From assembly GCA_937146765.1 (NCBI GenBank), contig CAKZRP010000068.1, positions 68,530-128,106 of the forward strand: a DNA stretch of 59,577 bases. The letters run 5' to 3'. The notes under the pieces are model-generated. The model did not search any database. It was not told where the DNA came from and saw nothing but the letters and a program-made list of their open reading frames with translations. This stretch comes from an uncultured Paracoccaceae bacterium (lineage in GTDB: Bacteria > Pseudomonadota > Alphaproteobacteria > Rhodobacterales > Rhodobacteraceae). The first letter of the stretch is position 1. Every line of letters starts with the position of its first letter. The position numbers and the translations under genes are program-made. Below, one piece after another: positions 11,101 to 19,925 of the stretch.

Positions 11101-11103
11101 TAG

Positions 11104-11234
11104 AGCGGTTTCGCTTCGGGCAAGGCCCGAAGCGACCTGCGCCGCGCGCGCCCCGTAGGGGCGCGCGCGGCGCTCGGCCCAACGGGATCGATCCTCTCGC
11201 CAGAGAGGGGAGGACGGGCGGGAGCTCCCCGCCC
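11104..11234 (-). repeat. Composite palindromic intergenic repeat, copy B
   Basis: Read on the minus strand it has the same module order as copy C: the GGGCGGGAG palindrome (11216-11234), a spacer, the CGTTGGGCCG tag (11075-type position 11175-11184), a 16-bp GC hairpin (11139-11154 with 11158-11173) and the CGCTTCGGGC/GCCCGAAGCG palindrome (11112-11134). It fills the gap between the convergent ABC-F and SDR genes and probably folds into transcript-ending hairpins. Confidence 0.75.
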
Positions 11235-11243
11235 ATGCCCCGC

Positions 11244-11999
11244 TCACCGCATGCGCAGAGCGCCGTCGATCCGGATGACCTCGCCATTGAGATAGCCCAT
11301 CTCGACGATAAACCCGGCCAGACGCGCGTATTCCTCCGGCTGGCCAAGCCGCGCCGGGTTTGGCACATCGGCGGCCAGTTGTGCCTGTGCCTCCTCCGGC
11401 AGACCTGCGAGCATCGGGGTCATGAAGATGCCGGGCGCAATCGCCATCACCCGGATACCGCTGGAGGCGAGGTCCCGAGCCATCGGCAGGGTCATGCCGA
11501 CGATGCCCCCTTTGGAGGCCGCATAGGCCGTCTGACCCTTCTGCCCGTCAAAGGCGGCGATCGAGGCCGTGTTGATGATCACCCCGCGGGCGCCGTCCGA
11601 TTCAGATTCGTTCTTTGCGATCTCCACCGCCGCGAGGCGGGCGACGTTGAAGCTGCCGACGAGGTTGATATCCACCGTGCGTTGGAAGGCCCCCAGCGGA
11701 TGGGCGCCGTCCCGTCCTACGGTCTTGATCGCATGGGCGATGCCGGCACAGTTCACGCAGGCCGAAATCCCGCCCATCTTGGCACTTGCATGCGCAATTG
11801 CGGCGGCCACAGACTCCTCACTCGTCACATCGGTTTCTGCAAAATGCGCGCCGATGCTCTGGGCGACCTTGCTGCCCCGATCCGCATCGCGGTCGAAAAT
11901 GGTGACCTCTGCGCCGGCCTGGCGGAAATACCGCGCCGTGGCCTCTCCCAAGCCGGAAGCGCCGCCGGTGATTACGGCGCGTGTGGTTGCGAGTTTCAT
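11244..11999 (-). CDS. SDR-family oxidoreductase (3-hydroxyacyl-CoA dehydrogenase type 2-like)
   Basis: This is a short-chain dehydrogenase using NAD(P)(H). The Rossmann motif TGGASGLGEAT lies near the N-terminus, followed by the NCAGIA motif, INTASIAAFDGQKGQ and the YAASKGG catalytic Tyr-Lys pair. AIAPGIFMTPM matches the HSD17B10-like branch that oxidises short/branched 3-hydroxyacyl-CoAs. The ATG at 11999 follows GGGAGGAGCGAGAGG and gives 251 residues. It is convergent with the ABC-F gene. The substrate cannot be fixed from sequence; 3-hydroxyacyl-CoA is the best family-level guess. Confidence 0.85.
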   Translation of the reverse strand: MKLATTRAVITGGASGLGEATARYFRQAGAEVTIFDRDADRGSKVAQSIGAHFAETDVTSEESVAAAIAHASAKMGGISACVNCAGIAHAIKTVGRDGAHPLGAFQRTVDINLVGSFNVARLAAVEIAKNESESDGARGVIINTASIAAFDGQKGQTAYAASKGGIVGMTLPMARDLASSGIRVMAIAPGIFMTPMLAGLPEEAQAQLAADVPNPARLGQPEEYARLAGFIVEMGYLNGEVIRIDGALRMR

Positions 12000-12087
12000 G
12001 CCTCTCGCTCCTCCCATGAAATGAACATGTGTTCAAATAATCATGAGGCACGGGCTCTGTCCAGCTTTGTCAAAGGTGCGAGCGCGC

Positions 12088-13011
12088 TTAGGCCTGCATC
12101 AAGGCCCGGTCCCAGCGGGCCAACCCGGCGAGGCTGCGACCCAGCGGCGGCCAATAGAGCCAGGTTCCCCCGAGCCTGTGCAGGCGCGCGCCGGTCCCAA
12201 GCTTGAACCGCGCCAGTCCGGCTGCCGCCTCGGTGTTGATCACCCCAAGGTCCAAGGTTGTGATCGCCTTCCCGGCCAACCACTCCATCACCGACCACAT
12301 CAGAAGGTTGTGGGCAGACAAATGTTTGCCGCGCGCGGTGCTATGGGCCACATGATAGGTGGCACAGCGCCCATGGGTGAGGATCAGCACGCCCGCAATA
12401 ACTTCACGCCCCTCATGCGCCTCAAACAATTTGACAGCGCTGGGGTTTGCCTCGGCATAGGCCAGGGTCAGCGGGATCGGCCAGCTGCGATAGCCGCGCT
12501 GGCCTTGCTGTGCCAGATCGGCCTGCAAGAGCCAGTGATTGGGCGAGAGCGGCAAATTGCGGCGGGTGATCTTGAGGCCCTGTCCCTCGGCATGGCGCAG
12601 GCGATTGCGCCATTTTTGCTCCAGCCCTGCATGGCGCGCGGCGTGGTCAGGGTGAATATCCAGCAGAGCAACCTGCGCCGGCGTCATCAGCGGCAGGGCA
12701 CCAAGGCGGGCAAGCTCCGGCACCGGATGGTCCGGCGACAGGATCAGGGGGCGATGGCGTAGCCCTTTGGCTTGCACGGCTTCGAAGACCTGCTCGGGCT
12801 GCGCAATAGGCGCGCGGTTGATCATTGCCAGGGGAATGCCGCGCACCCGGCGCTGCATCACCACCATATCGTTCAGACCTTCAAGCATCAAAGGCCGCTC
12901 TCCTGTCAGCCGCAGGGCCGCAGAAAACTCTTGAGATTGAGCGATCGCCTGATGGGCGTGAGAAGCAACCGGAGGCTGAGGCATAAACGCGGCGGGATGT
13001 GGGGCAAACAT
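12088..13011 (-). CDS. FemAB/GNAT-like acyltransferase-fold protein
   Basis: The 307-residue cytoplasmic protein has a GNAT-like C-terminal half: EGREVIAGVLILTHGRCATY, HNLLMWSVMEWLAGKAITTLDLG and FKLGTGARLHRLGGTWLYW. The end resembles the FemAB/lipid II-type fold in which a GNAT domain accepts an aminoacyl or acetyl donor. The N-terminus is Pro-rich without a signal peptide. No clear ribosome-binding site precedes the ATG at 13011; the next in-frame ATG (nine codons later) is also possible. It is divergent from a small membrane-protein gene. The exact reaction is unknown. Confidence 0.72.
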   Translation of the reverse strand: MFAPHPAAFMPQPPVASHAHQAIAQSQEFSAALRLTGERPLMLEGLNDMVVMQRRVRGIPLAMINRAPIAQPEQVFEAVQAKGLRHRPLILSPDHPVPELARLGALPLMTPAQVALLDIHPDHAARHAGLEQKWRNRLRHAEGQGLKITRRNLPLSPNHWLLQADLAQQGQRGYRSWPIPLTLAYAEANPSAVKLFEAHEGREVIAGVLILTHGRCATYHVAHSTARGKHLSAHNLLMWSVMEWLAGKAITTLDLGVINTEAAAGLARFKLGTGARLHRLGGTWLYWPPLGRSLAGLARWDRALMQA

Positions 13012-13041
13012 GCCGCCATTAACGCTCCGGAAACCTAAAGT

Positions 13042-13049
13042 ATGGTTAA
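13042..13049 (-). promoter_or_regulatory. Candidate CtrA half-site (TTAACCAT)
   Basis: The minus strand reads TTAACCAT, the Caulobacter-type CtrA half-site, in the gap between the divergent FemAB-like gene and the small membrane protein. No second TTAA at the 7-nt spacing of a full site is present, so this is only a candidate. Confidence 0.3.
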
Positions 13050-13056
13050 TGAAACC

Positions 13057-13194
13057 ATGACAAGACCAGCCACCGTCTTTGGAAAATCTGCCCCCGGCGC
13101 GCGCATGACAAAATGCGCCGCGCTGTTGATTGCAGTTGCGCTGTCGATCCCGACCTTCGTGGTGCTGACTTTGGTGGATCTGGTCTTCTTTTGA
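13057..13194 (+). CDS. Small single-pass membrane protein, function unknown
   Basis: A 45-codon frame encodes MTRPATVFGKSAPGARMTKC followed by a hydrophobic segment of about 22 residues (ALLIAVALSIPTFVVLTLVD) that ends close to the C-terminus LVFF. The positively charged N-terminus suggests the C-terminus lies outside the cytoplasm. An in-frame ATG at 13042 would add five residues but overlaps the candidate CtrA half-site. No strong ribosome-binding site is visible. It is not a shadow of a known gene, because both neighbouring genes end or start outside it. I do not recognise the family. Confidence 0.5.
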   Translation: MTRPATVFGKSAPGARMTKCAALLIAVALSIPTFVVLTLVDLVFF

Positions 13195-13235
13195 GGCTGC
13201 GGCTCTCTTGCGGCCCCTAATGTCGGGAGCGGCAA

Positions 13236-13252
13236 GAGGGGCAAAGCCCCTC
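13236..13252. terminator. Hairpin between convergent small ORF and tyrS
   Basis: GAGGGGC (13236-13242) and GCCCCTC (13246-13252) form a 7-bp stem with an AAA loop. It lies 3' of both convergent genes. There is no long T tract, so termination strength is uncertain. Confidence 0.5.
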
Positions 13253-13268
13253 CTGCACTTGGACCAAA

Positions 13269-14516
13269 TCAGTCCTGAAGCTGAACCAGCGCGTGGCGCT
13301 TCTTGCCCGCGGACAGCTTGATCGGCGAGGAGAGCGCACCCGCGTCGATCATCAGGCCCGCGTCGGTTAGCGGCTGGTCATCGAGTCTTGCGCCATTCTC
13401 GGTGATCAGGCGCTTGGCCTCCTTGCCGGTTTTTGCAAGCCCGGACTTCACGATCAGCTGAACGATGGACATGCCGTCCCCCAGCTCCGCAGCGGTCAGG
13501 GTCAGGGTCGGCAGGTCGTCACCCACACCGCCTTTTTCAAAGACCTCGCGCGCGGTGGCCTCGGCTGCGGCTGCGGCTTCGGCACCGTGCAGCAGTCTGG
13601 TGACCTCATTGGCGAGGATGATCTTGGCGCTGTTGATCTCGGAGCCTTCGAGCGCGCCGAGACGGTTGCATTCTTCGACCGGCAGCTCGGTATAGAGCTT
13701 GAGGAACCGGCCGACGTCCGCATCGGTGGTATTGCGCCAGAACTGCCAGAACTCATAAGGCGACAGCATATCGCCGTTAAGCCAGATGGCGCCGCCCTGG
13801 CTCTTGCCCATCTTACGGCCATCCGAGGTGGTCAGCAGCGGCGAGGTCAGGCCAAAGATCGTATTGTCGAGCACCCGGCGTGTCAGGTCGATACCGTTGA
13901 CGATATTGCCCCATTGATCCGACCCACCCATCTGCAGGATGCAGCCATAGCGGCGGTTCAGCTCGAGGAAGTCATAGGCCTGCAGGATCATGTAGTTGAA
14001 CTCGAGGAAGGACAGCGATTGCTCGCGGTCCAGGCGCGACTTCACGCTCTCAAAGGAGAGCATCCGGTTCACCGAGAAATGGCGACCGATGTCGCGCAGG
14101 AAATCGAGGTAGTTGAGGCTATCGAGCCATTCGGCATTGTTCAGCATCATCGCGCCGGTGTCGCCGTAGTCGAGGTATTTGGCAAAGACCTGCTGCATGC
14201 CGGCGATATTGGCGTCGATCTGTTCCGGTCCGAGGAGCGGGCGTTCGTCCGAGCGGAAGGAGGGATCGCCCACCTTGGTGGTGCCGCCGCCCATCAGGGT
14301 GATCGGACGGTGGCCGGTCTTTTGCAGCCAGCGCAGCATCATGATGTTGAGAAGGTGGCCCACGTGCAGGGACTGCGCCGTGGCGTCATAGCCGATATAG
14401 GCCGTCCGGGTGCCCGACATCAGCGCCTCATCGAGACCCTGATAATCGGTGCAATCCGCCAGGAACCCGCGTTCCATCATGATGGCGATGAAATCCGATT
14501 TCGGATGGTAGGTCAT
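13269..14516 (-). CDS. tyrS: Tyrosyl-tRNA synthetase
   Basis: It charges tRNA-Tyr with tyrosine in the cytoplasm. The class I signatures are in place: HVGH at residues 51-54 and KMGKS at 235-239. The intervening [11 protein letters not shown] is a TyrRS hallmark. The C-terminal ~65 residues are an S4-type RNA-binding domain ([20 protein letters not shown]). I chose the ATG at 14516 (MTYHPKSDF), with GAGG about 8 nt upstream, giving 415 residues, the normal length. The frame stays open upstream into the divergent anmK gene, but that part is antisense to anmK and does not look like protein. Confidence 0.96.
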   Translation of the reverse strand: MTYHPKSDFIAIMMERGFLADCTDYQGLDEALMSGTRTAYIGYDATAQSLHVGHLLNIMMLRWLQKTGHRPITLMGGGTTKVGDPSFRSDERPLLGPEQIDANIAGMQQVFAKYLDYGDTGAMMLNNAEWLDSLNYLDFLRDIGRHFSVNRMLSFESVKSRLDREQSLSFLEFNYMILQAYDFLELNRRYGCILQMGGSDQWGNIVNGIDLTRRVLDNTIFGLTSPLLTTSDGRKMGKSQGGAIWLNGDMLSPYEFWQFWRNTTDADVGRFLKLYTELPVEECNRLGALEGSEINSAKIILANEVTRLLHGAEAAAAAEATAREVFEKGGVGDDLPTLTLTAAELGDGMSIVQLIVKSGLAKTGKEAKRLITENGARLDDQPLTDAGLMIDAGALSSPIKLSAGKKRHALVQLQD

Positions 14517-14657
14517 GACATGCCTCGGCTGTGAAATATGCGTTCCGCTCCTATAAATCGCCCTTGCGCGGGTTGGAACCTGTTTTCGGGACAAAATGCG
14601 CGGTGTATGACCGAGAGGCGCGGACGCAACGGTCCGGCGGACAGGGGTGAGGCAGCC

Positions 14658-15785
14658 ATGGGTAGAGCCATTTCGAAGACAGGCGCGGTGCAGGCACTGG
14701 GAGCGATGAGCGGGACCTCGCTCGACGGGGTGGATGTGGCAGTGCTGGAAACGGATGGTCACGAGATCCTGGGCTTCGGCCCCTCCGGCTATCGGCCCTA
14801 TGAGGCGACCGAGCGGGAGGTGCTGCGGGCGGCCCTTGGCAAATGGGAAGGGGAGGCGGTGCAGGCTGCGGCCCGGGTGATCGAGGCCGCGCATATCGAG
14901 GTGATGCGTGATTTTCCGGATGTGGAGCTGATCGGGTTCCATGGGCAGACCGTCGCCCATGCGCCGCGTTTGCAGGGCACCCTGCAGGTGGGCGATGGCG
15001 AGATCCTGGCCCGTGCCCTGGGGCGGCCGGTGGTCTGGGACTTCCGCTCGGATGATGTCTCCATGGGCGGCGAGGGGGCGCCTTTGGCGCCTTTCTTTCA
15101 CCATGCCTGTGCGCGCTACATCAAGGCAGAGCGGCCCTTGTGTTTCCTGAACCTTGGCGGGGTCGGCAATCTGACCTATGTCGATCCGCGCTTCGAGCGG
15201 CCCGAGGCGGAGGGGGCGCTCCTGGCCTTTGACACCGGGCCGGCCAATGCCCCGATCAATGATTTCCTGCAGGCGCGGCTGGGGCTGCAGATGGACGAGG
15301 GGGGGCGGGTCGCGCAGGGCGGCGCGGTGGAAACCGGCGCGCTGGAACTGTTCCTGGCGGAGCCTTACTTCTCAAGAATGCCGCCGAAGTCTCTGGACCG
15401 TAATGACTTTCCGGAAATGATCGGATTGGTGACCGAACTCGGAGATGCCGATGCCACGGCAACGCTGACCGCCATGTGTGCCGCCTCGGTGGCGCAGGGG
15501 ATGGAGCATTGCCCGGAACCGCCAGAGCGGGTCTTGGTCACCGGCGGCGGGCGTCACAACCCTGTGCTGATGGAGATGCTGCGCGTCTCGCTCGACTGCC
15601 CGGTGGAGCCGGTGGAGGCGGTGGGGCTCAATGGCGACATGCTGGAAGCGCAGGCCTTTGCCTATCTGGCGGTGCGGGTGGCGCGGGGGCTGGCCACCTC
15701 CGCCCCGCGGACCACGGGTGTGCGCGCCTGTGTCGGGGGTGGAATTGTCAGTCTGCCCGAGGGCTGGGTCGCCAAGGCGGGCTGA
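14658..15785 (+). CDS. anmK: Anhydro-N-acetylmuramic acid kinase
   Basis: It cleaves and phosphorylates 1,6-anhydro-MurNAc to MurNAc-6-phosphate in peptidoglycan recycling. The N-terminal family signature [12 protein letters not shown] is at residues 15-26, and FNLGG-like ([12 protein letters not shown]), [12 protein letters not shown] and [12 protein letters not shown] mark the ASKHA-fold nucleotide site. The ATG at 14658 has GTGAGG upstream and gives 375 residues, the usual length. It is divergent from tyrS, an arrangement common in alphaproteobacteria, and is followed by composite repeat C. Confidence 0.95.
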   Translation: MGRAISKTGAVQALGAMSGTSLDGVDVAVLETDGHEILGFGPSGYRPYEATEREVLRAALGKWEGEAVQAAARVIEAAHIEVMRDFPDVELIGFHGQTVAHAPRLQGTLQVGDGEILARALGRPVVWDFRSDDVSMGGEGAPLAPFFHHACARYIKAERPLCFLNLGGVGNLTYVDPRFERPEAEGALLAFDTGPANAPINDFLQARLGLQMDEGGRVAQGGAVETGALELFLAEPYFSRMPPKSLDRNDFPEMIGLVTELGDADATATLTAMCAASVAQGMEHCPEPPERVLVTGGGRHNPVLMEMLRVSLDCPVEPVEAVGLNGDMLEAQAFAYLAVRVARGLATSAPRTTGVRACVGGGIVSLPEGWVAKAG

Positions 15786-15806
15786 TCCGGTGGCCCGGTT
15801 GTGGCC

Positions 15807-15935
15807 AGGGAGGGGAAGGCTCCCGCCCGTCGCAGGATGAAGGTCTTCATCCGCTCTCGTTGGGCCGGGCGCCGTGGCGCGCCCCAAAGGGGCGCGCCAC
15901 GGCGGTCGCTTCGGGCAGGGCCCGAAGCGAAACCT
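15807..15935 (+). repeat. Composite palindromic intergenic repeat, copy C
   Basis: In order: a degenerate GGGAGG...GGCTCCCGCCCGTC module, a spacer, CGTTGGGCCG (15858-15867), a 15-bp GC hairpin (15871-15885 with 15889-15903) and CGCTTCGGGC/GCCCGAAGCG (15907-15929). It lies between the convergent anmK and cupin genes. Copy B is the same order on the opposite strand. Confidence 0.75.
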
Positions 15936-15964
15936 CGCCCAGAAGTAGCGGTTCCCGGTCGCGA

Positions 15965-16399
15965 TCAGCGGGGAATGTCAAAGCCTGCGGGCGCCAGCTC
16001 AAACCCGGCGAAGTCAAAGCCGGGCGAGACGGTGCAGCTGACCAGGGTCCAGGCTCCGGTGCTGCGAGCGGCCTGCCAATGGTCTTTTGGCACGATCAGC
16101 TGTGGGTGCCCTTCGCGCAGGTTTGGCGTCAGCAGATGGTCCTGTGCCGGACCTTGATTGGTTGCTGCGAGTGACAGCACCAGCGGTGCGCCGGCGTGGT
16201 AGAGCCAGATCTCGGTGGCGTCGACCCGGTGCCAATGGCTGCGCTCGCCCGCCGCCAGCAGGAAATAGATGCAGGTGCCACTGGGACGGGCGTCATCCTC
16301 GCGTGCCTCCACCCAGGTCTGGCGATACCAGCCGCCCTCCGGGTGCGGGGCGAGGGTCAGGGTCTCGATGATCTCTTCGGCGCTCATCTCTGCGGTCAT
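15965..16399 (-). CDS. DUF985 (cupin_5) family protein
   Basis: A single-domain cupin of 144 residues. It carries the DUF985 pattern APHPEGGWYRQTW near the N-terminus, then FLLAAGERSHWHRVDATEIW with the metal-site histidines, PKDHWQAA and a C-terminal CTVSPGFDFAGFEL. Proteins of this type resemble sugar-epimerase-like cupins, but no substrate is established. I chose the ATG at 16399 after GAAAGAGAG. Its start is only 55 bp from the divergent selO start, so the two probably share a promoter region. Confidence 0.88.
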   Translation of the reverse strand: MTAEMSAEEIIETLTLAPHPEGGWYRQTWVEAREDDARPSGTCIYFLLAAGERSHWHRVDATEIWLYHAGAPLVLSLAATNQGPAQDHLLTPNLREGHPQLIVPKDHWQAARSTGAWTLVSCTVSPGFDFAGFELAPAGFDIPR

Positions 16400-16454
16400 G
16401 GTCTCTCTTTCGATTGGCTCTGGTATTCGGCTCCGCCGGGCATATGTTGGCGGC

Positions 16455-17873
16455 ATGAGCCTTTACATTCCGTTTGACAACAGCTTCGCCGAACTGCCGC
16501 CGGAGTTCCATAGCCACCAGATGCCGACACCGGTGGGGGAGCCCCGGCTGCTGGCCTATAATCAGGACCTGGCCGAAGCGCTGGGGATCGGCGCGGCGGA
16601 ACCCGAGGAACTGGCGCGGGTCTTTGTCGGCAATGAGATCCCTGCCGGGGCCGATCCGCTGGCGCAGCTCTATGCGGGGCATCAGTTCGGCAGTTTCAAT
16701 CCACAGCTCGGCGATGGGCGGGCGATCCTGCTCGGCGAGGTTGTCGGCCGCGACGGGATCCGGCGTGACATCCAGCTGAAAGGCGCTGGCCGCACCCCCT
16801 ATTCGCGCGGCGGTGACGGGCGGGCCTGGATGGGACCGGCGCTGCGGGAATATCTCGTCTCTGAGGCGATGCATTCACTTGGCATCCCGACCACCCGCGC
16901 GCTGGCCGCGGTTGCCACCGGCGAGACGGTTTGGCGCGAAGGCGGCTTGCCCGGGGCGGTGCTGACCCGGGTGGCCAAGAGCCATCTGCGGGTGGGCACC
17001 TTTCAGGTCTTCGCCTCACGCGGGCAGGTCGAGGCGCTGAAAACCCTCACCGAATATGCCATCGCGCGGCACTACCCCGAGGCCGAGGGGCCAATGGGCC
17101 TGTTGCGCGCAGTGCGCGATGCGCAGGTGGAGTTGATCGCGGCTTGGATGAGCGTCGGCTTTATCCATGGAGTGATGAACACCGATAATTCCTCGATCGC
17201 GGGGGAGACCATTGACTACGGGCCATGCGCCTTCATGGATGTTTATCACCCGAGCCGGGTGTTCTCCTCGATCGACCGGATGGGGCGTTATGCCTATTCC
17301 AATCAGCCCAACATCGCGGTCTGGAATCTGGCGCAATTGGCAACGGCGCTGATCCAGCAGTATGACGCGCCGGAGACGGTGGTTGAGGAGGCGACCGAGA
17401 TCGTCCACGCGATGCCGGATTTGCTGGAGGCAGCCTGGCTAAAGAAGTTCCGTGCCAAGCTTGGGATCACCACGGTGGAAGAAGGCGATATGGGGTTGAT
17501 CACTGATCTGATGCGTCTCATGGCGGAGGGGCAGGCGGATTTCACCAATAGCTTCCGCGCCTTGGTGGACGGGGACCCGCGCGATCAGTTCTTGGATCCT
17601 GAGGCCTTCGACCAATGGGAGGAACGCTGGCAGCAGCGCCTTCAGGGCGAGGCGGAGCCAGAGGCGGTGATGCGGGCAGTTAACCCTGTGCTGATCCCGC
17701 GCAACCACCGCATCGAGCAGATGATTGCCTCTGCCGTGGCCGGGGATATGGCGCCGTTTGAGCGGTTGATGGCAGCTTTGGCCACTCCTTTTGAGGTGCG
17801 CGCAGAGTTTGACGACCTGCGGCGTCCTCCTGCGGAGGATGAGGTGGTCAAGGCGACCTTTTGCGGGACCTGA
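16455..17873 (+). CDS. selO: Protein adenylyltransferase SelO (YdiU/UPF0061)
   Basis: This is a pseudokinase-fold enzyme that transfers AMP from ATP to Ser/Thr/Tyr residues of target proteins. The 472-residue product shows the SelO signatures: YAGHQFGSFNPQLGDGRA (about 73-90), QLKGAGRTPYSRGGDGRA (107-123), HGVMNTDN (238-245) and the metal-site DYG (254-256). It ends in FCGT, keeping the near-C-terminal redox cysteine that is selenocysteine in many eukaryotic homologues. The short start MSLYIPFDNSFAELP is typical. It is divergent from the DUF985 cupin. Confidence 0.94.
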   Translation: MSLYIPFDNSFAELPPEFHSHQMPTPVGEPRLLAYNQDLAEALGIGAAEPEELARVFVGNEIPAGADPLAQLYAGHQFGSFNPQLGDGRAILLGEVVGRDGIRRDIQLKGAGRTPYSRGGDGRAWMGPALREYLVSEAMHSLGIPTTRALAAVATGETVWREGGLPGAVLTRVAKSHLRVGTFQVFASRGQVEALKTLTEYAIARHYPEAEGPMGLLRAVRDAQVELIAAWMSVGFIHGVMNTDNSSIAGETIDYGPCAFMDVYHPSRVFSSIDRMGRYAYSNQPNIAVWNLAQLATALIQQYDAPETVVEEATEIVHAMPDLLEAAWLKKFRAKLGITTVEEGDMGLITDLMRLMAEGQADFTNSFRALVDGDPRDQFLDPEAFDQWEERWQQRLQGEAEPEAVMRAVNPVLIPRNHRIEQMIASAVAGDMAPFERLMAALATPFEVRAEFDDLRRPPAEDEVVKATFCGT

Positions 17874-17939
17874 TCCCAACCTTGGTTTGGACCGACCACG
17901 GGTTGGGGTCCTCATTTCTGGCAAAACACCGGAGAGGTT

Positions 17940-18071
17940 GCGCCGCGTTCCGCGTCGCTCGGGGGCGCGAGGGCGTGCCTTCGGCACGCCCTCGCGCCCG
18001 GCCCAACGCTTTTGTTGGGGCCCTGACGCAAGTCAGGGCGCAAAGGAAAGGGGCGGGAGAGCCCCGCCCCT
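17940..18071 (-). repeat. Composite palindromic intergenic repeat, copy D
   Basis: Read on the minus strand: the GGGCGGG palindrome (around 18050-18070), a spacer holding an extra CCCTGAC/GTCAGGG hairpin (18021-18038), the CGTTGGGCCG tag (17999-18008) and a 17-bp GC hairpin (17963-17979 with 17983-17999). The final CGCTTCGGGC module is replaced by a diverged sequence. It separates the convergent selO and helicase genes. Confidence 0.7.
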
Positions 18072-18103
18072 TCAATCCAATTTTAACGTGAAGCGAGAGC
18101 CTC

Positions 18104-19498
18104 TCAGGAGGTCTTGCGCCGACGGCGACCGGCACCGCCGCCACGGGCCTCGCCACCGGCGGCCAGTCCCTCGGGCTTGCCAGCACCACCGCCGCCAAAG
18201 CGACGGCGACTGCCGCCCGGTTTGCCACGGCCCGCGCCGGTCGGAGCGCCGGCTCCAGCCTCCGCGCCAGTGCCGCCACGATGACCTCCGCCATGACCGC
18301 CGGGGCGACCGCGTCCGCGACCGCCGCCGCCGCCACGGGCGGGTTTGGCCGCCGGGTCCGGCATTTCTTCCCAAGCGCGGCCCGAGGCCACCGGGATGGA
18401 GATGCCCATGGTCTTCTGGATCGCCTTCAGATCGGCGATTTCATCCGGCGCGCAGAAGGCCACGGCTTGACCGTCTTTGCCGGCCCGCGCGGTGCGGCCG
18501 ATGCGGTGCACATAGGCGTCGGGCACGTTCGGCAGCTCGTAGTTGTAGACATATTTCACGTCCGGAATGTCGAGGCCACGGGCCGCCACATCGGTGGCCA
18601 CCAGCACGGTCACATTGCCGTCCTTGAACGCCGACAGCGCGCGTTCGCGCTGGCCCTGGCTTTTGTTGCCGTGGATGGCCGCTGCTTTGAAACCGGATTT
18701 CTCCAGCACCCGCATCAGCTTTTCCATCCCGTGTTTGGTGCGGCCAAAGACCAACGTGCGTTCGCCATCGTGGGAGCCGAGCAATTCCTTCAGCAGGGTC
18801 AGCTTCTCTGCCTTGGCGATGAAATGCACCGATTGAGTAACTTTCGCCGCCGGCTTGCCCGGAGGGGTCACCTCGATGCGTACCGGGCTTTTCAGATAGG
18901 CATTTGCGATCTCGTTCATCTGCTTCGGCATGGTGGCCGAGAACAGCATGGTCTGACGCTGTTCCGGCAGGAGGGCCGCGATCTTGCGCAGGGCGTGGAT
19001 AAAGCCGAGGTCGAGCATCTGGTCTGCCTCGTCCAGCACGAGGAAGTCGCAGGAGCCGAGGTCCAGCGCATTGCGGTCAAGGATGTCGAGCAGGCGGCCG
19101 GGGGTGGCGACCAGAATGTCGGTGCCGCGCGCCAGACGCGAGATTTGCGGGTTGATCGAGACGCCGCCGACCACGAGGCCGGTCTTGAGCGCGCTGCCCT
19201 CGGTCAGGCCCTTGATGGTTTCGGCGATCTGGTTGGCCAGCTCGCGGGTCGGCGCAAGGATCAGGCCGCGCACGGTGCCAGCCGCAGGCTTGCGGCCATA
19301 TTCCAGCATCTGCGCAACAAGCGGCACGCCAAAGGCAGCGGTCTTGCCGGTGCCGGTCTGCGCCAGACCCAGCACGTCCTGACCGTTCAGGGCATGGGGA
19401 ATGGCACGGGCTTGGATCGGCGTCGGGTCGATAAAGCCCATTGCGGCCATGCGGGTTTGCAGGTGCTTGGGCAGGTTCATCGTGGAAAATTCGGTCAC
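18104..19498 (-). CDS. DEAD-box ATP-dependent RNA helicase (RhlE-like)
   Basis: This protein unwinds RNA and probably acts in RNA decay, ribosome assembly or cold adaptation. Motifs in order: Q motif PTPIQ (25-29), Walker A AQTGTGKT (46-53), PTREL, DEAD (156-159), SAT (187-189) and HRIGRTARAG. From about residue 382 the tail is Gly/Arg-rich, typical of RhlE-type RNA-binding extensions, and ends RRRRKTS. The start is a GTG at 19498 with AAAGGA 5 nt upstream, giving 464 residues; an ATG six codons later is the alternative. Expression may be cold-regulated by analogy, but no leader element is recognised. Confidence 0.92.
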   Translation of the reverse strand: MTEFSTMNLPKHLQTRMAAMGFIDPTPIQARAIPHALNGQDVLGLAQTGTGKTAAFGVPLVAQMLEYGRKPAAGTVRGLILAPTRELANQIAETIKGLTEGSALKTGLVVGGVSINPQISRLARGTDILVATPGRLLDILDRNALDLGSCDFLVLDEADQMLDLGFIHALRKIAALLPEQRQTMLFSATMPKQMNEIANAYLKSPVRIEVTPPGKPAAKVTQSVHFIAKAEKLTLLKELLGSHDGERTLVFGRTKHGMEKLMRVLEKSGFKAAAIHGNKSQGQRERALSAFKDGNVTVLVATDVAARGLDIPDVKYVYNYELPNVPDAYVHRIGRTARAGKDGQAVAFCAPDEIADLKAIQKTMGISIPVASGRAWEEMPDPAAKPARGGGGGRGRGRPGGHGGGHRGGTGAEAGAGAPTGAGRGKPGGSRRRFGGGGAGKPEGLAAGGEARGGGAGRRRRKTS

Positions 19499-19925
19499 AG
19501 TCGTCCTTTCAGGGGGAGCGCGCGAAAACGCGACTCCATCGAAGCCGCGGCCCTCTTGGCCTGCGGTCTCCGCTCGGGTGGGGCGAGGGACCTCTGACGG
19601 GTCGGCCGAATGCCAAACCGCCGATCTCTCGCAACTAGCCCCACGCGTGATCTTGGAACCATGGCAACCCCGACGAGAGCCGGTCTTGTCGAGACGCGCC
19701 GCGCTATGCCTGACATCAGGCGGCGGGGGGAAAGGAAGACCTTTCACAGGGCGCGCTTCGGCTCTCTGCTCACGCGGCAGAGGGTGTGCCTGAGCGCCAA
19801 ATGGCGCTTTGTGGATGATTTGTCAATGGTGCTGACCTTTTTGGATGTTTGCGAGAGGGGTTGCATTCGTTAAATAGACAGGCCAAGCAGAGCACCCCCG
19901 GATGGATCAAGGCAAAGGGACCGGC
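19499..19925. other. Intergenic region between helicase and fur, no gene recognised
   Basis: The 427 bp separate the divergent helicase and Fur-family genes and must hold both promoters. Open frames here are short and lack coding character. I see no known riboswitch, cold-shock box or repeat. The last 130 bp before fur are noticeably AT-richer. Confidence 0.5.

Noticed and set aside
14517..15104. N-terminal extension of tyrS to 611 codons
   Set aside because: The added ~196 codons lie antisense to anmK; a good ribosome-binding site and the normal 415-residue length support the start at 14516.
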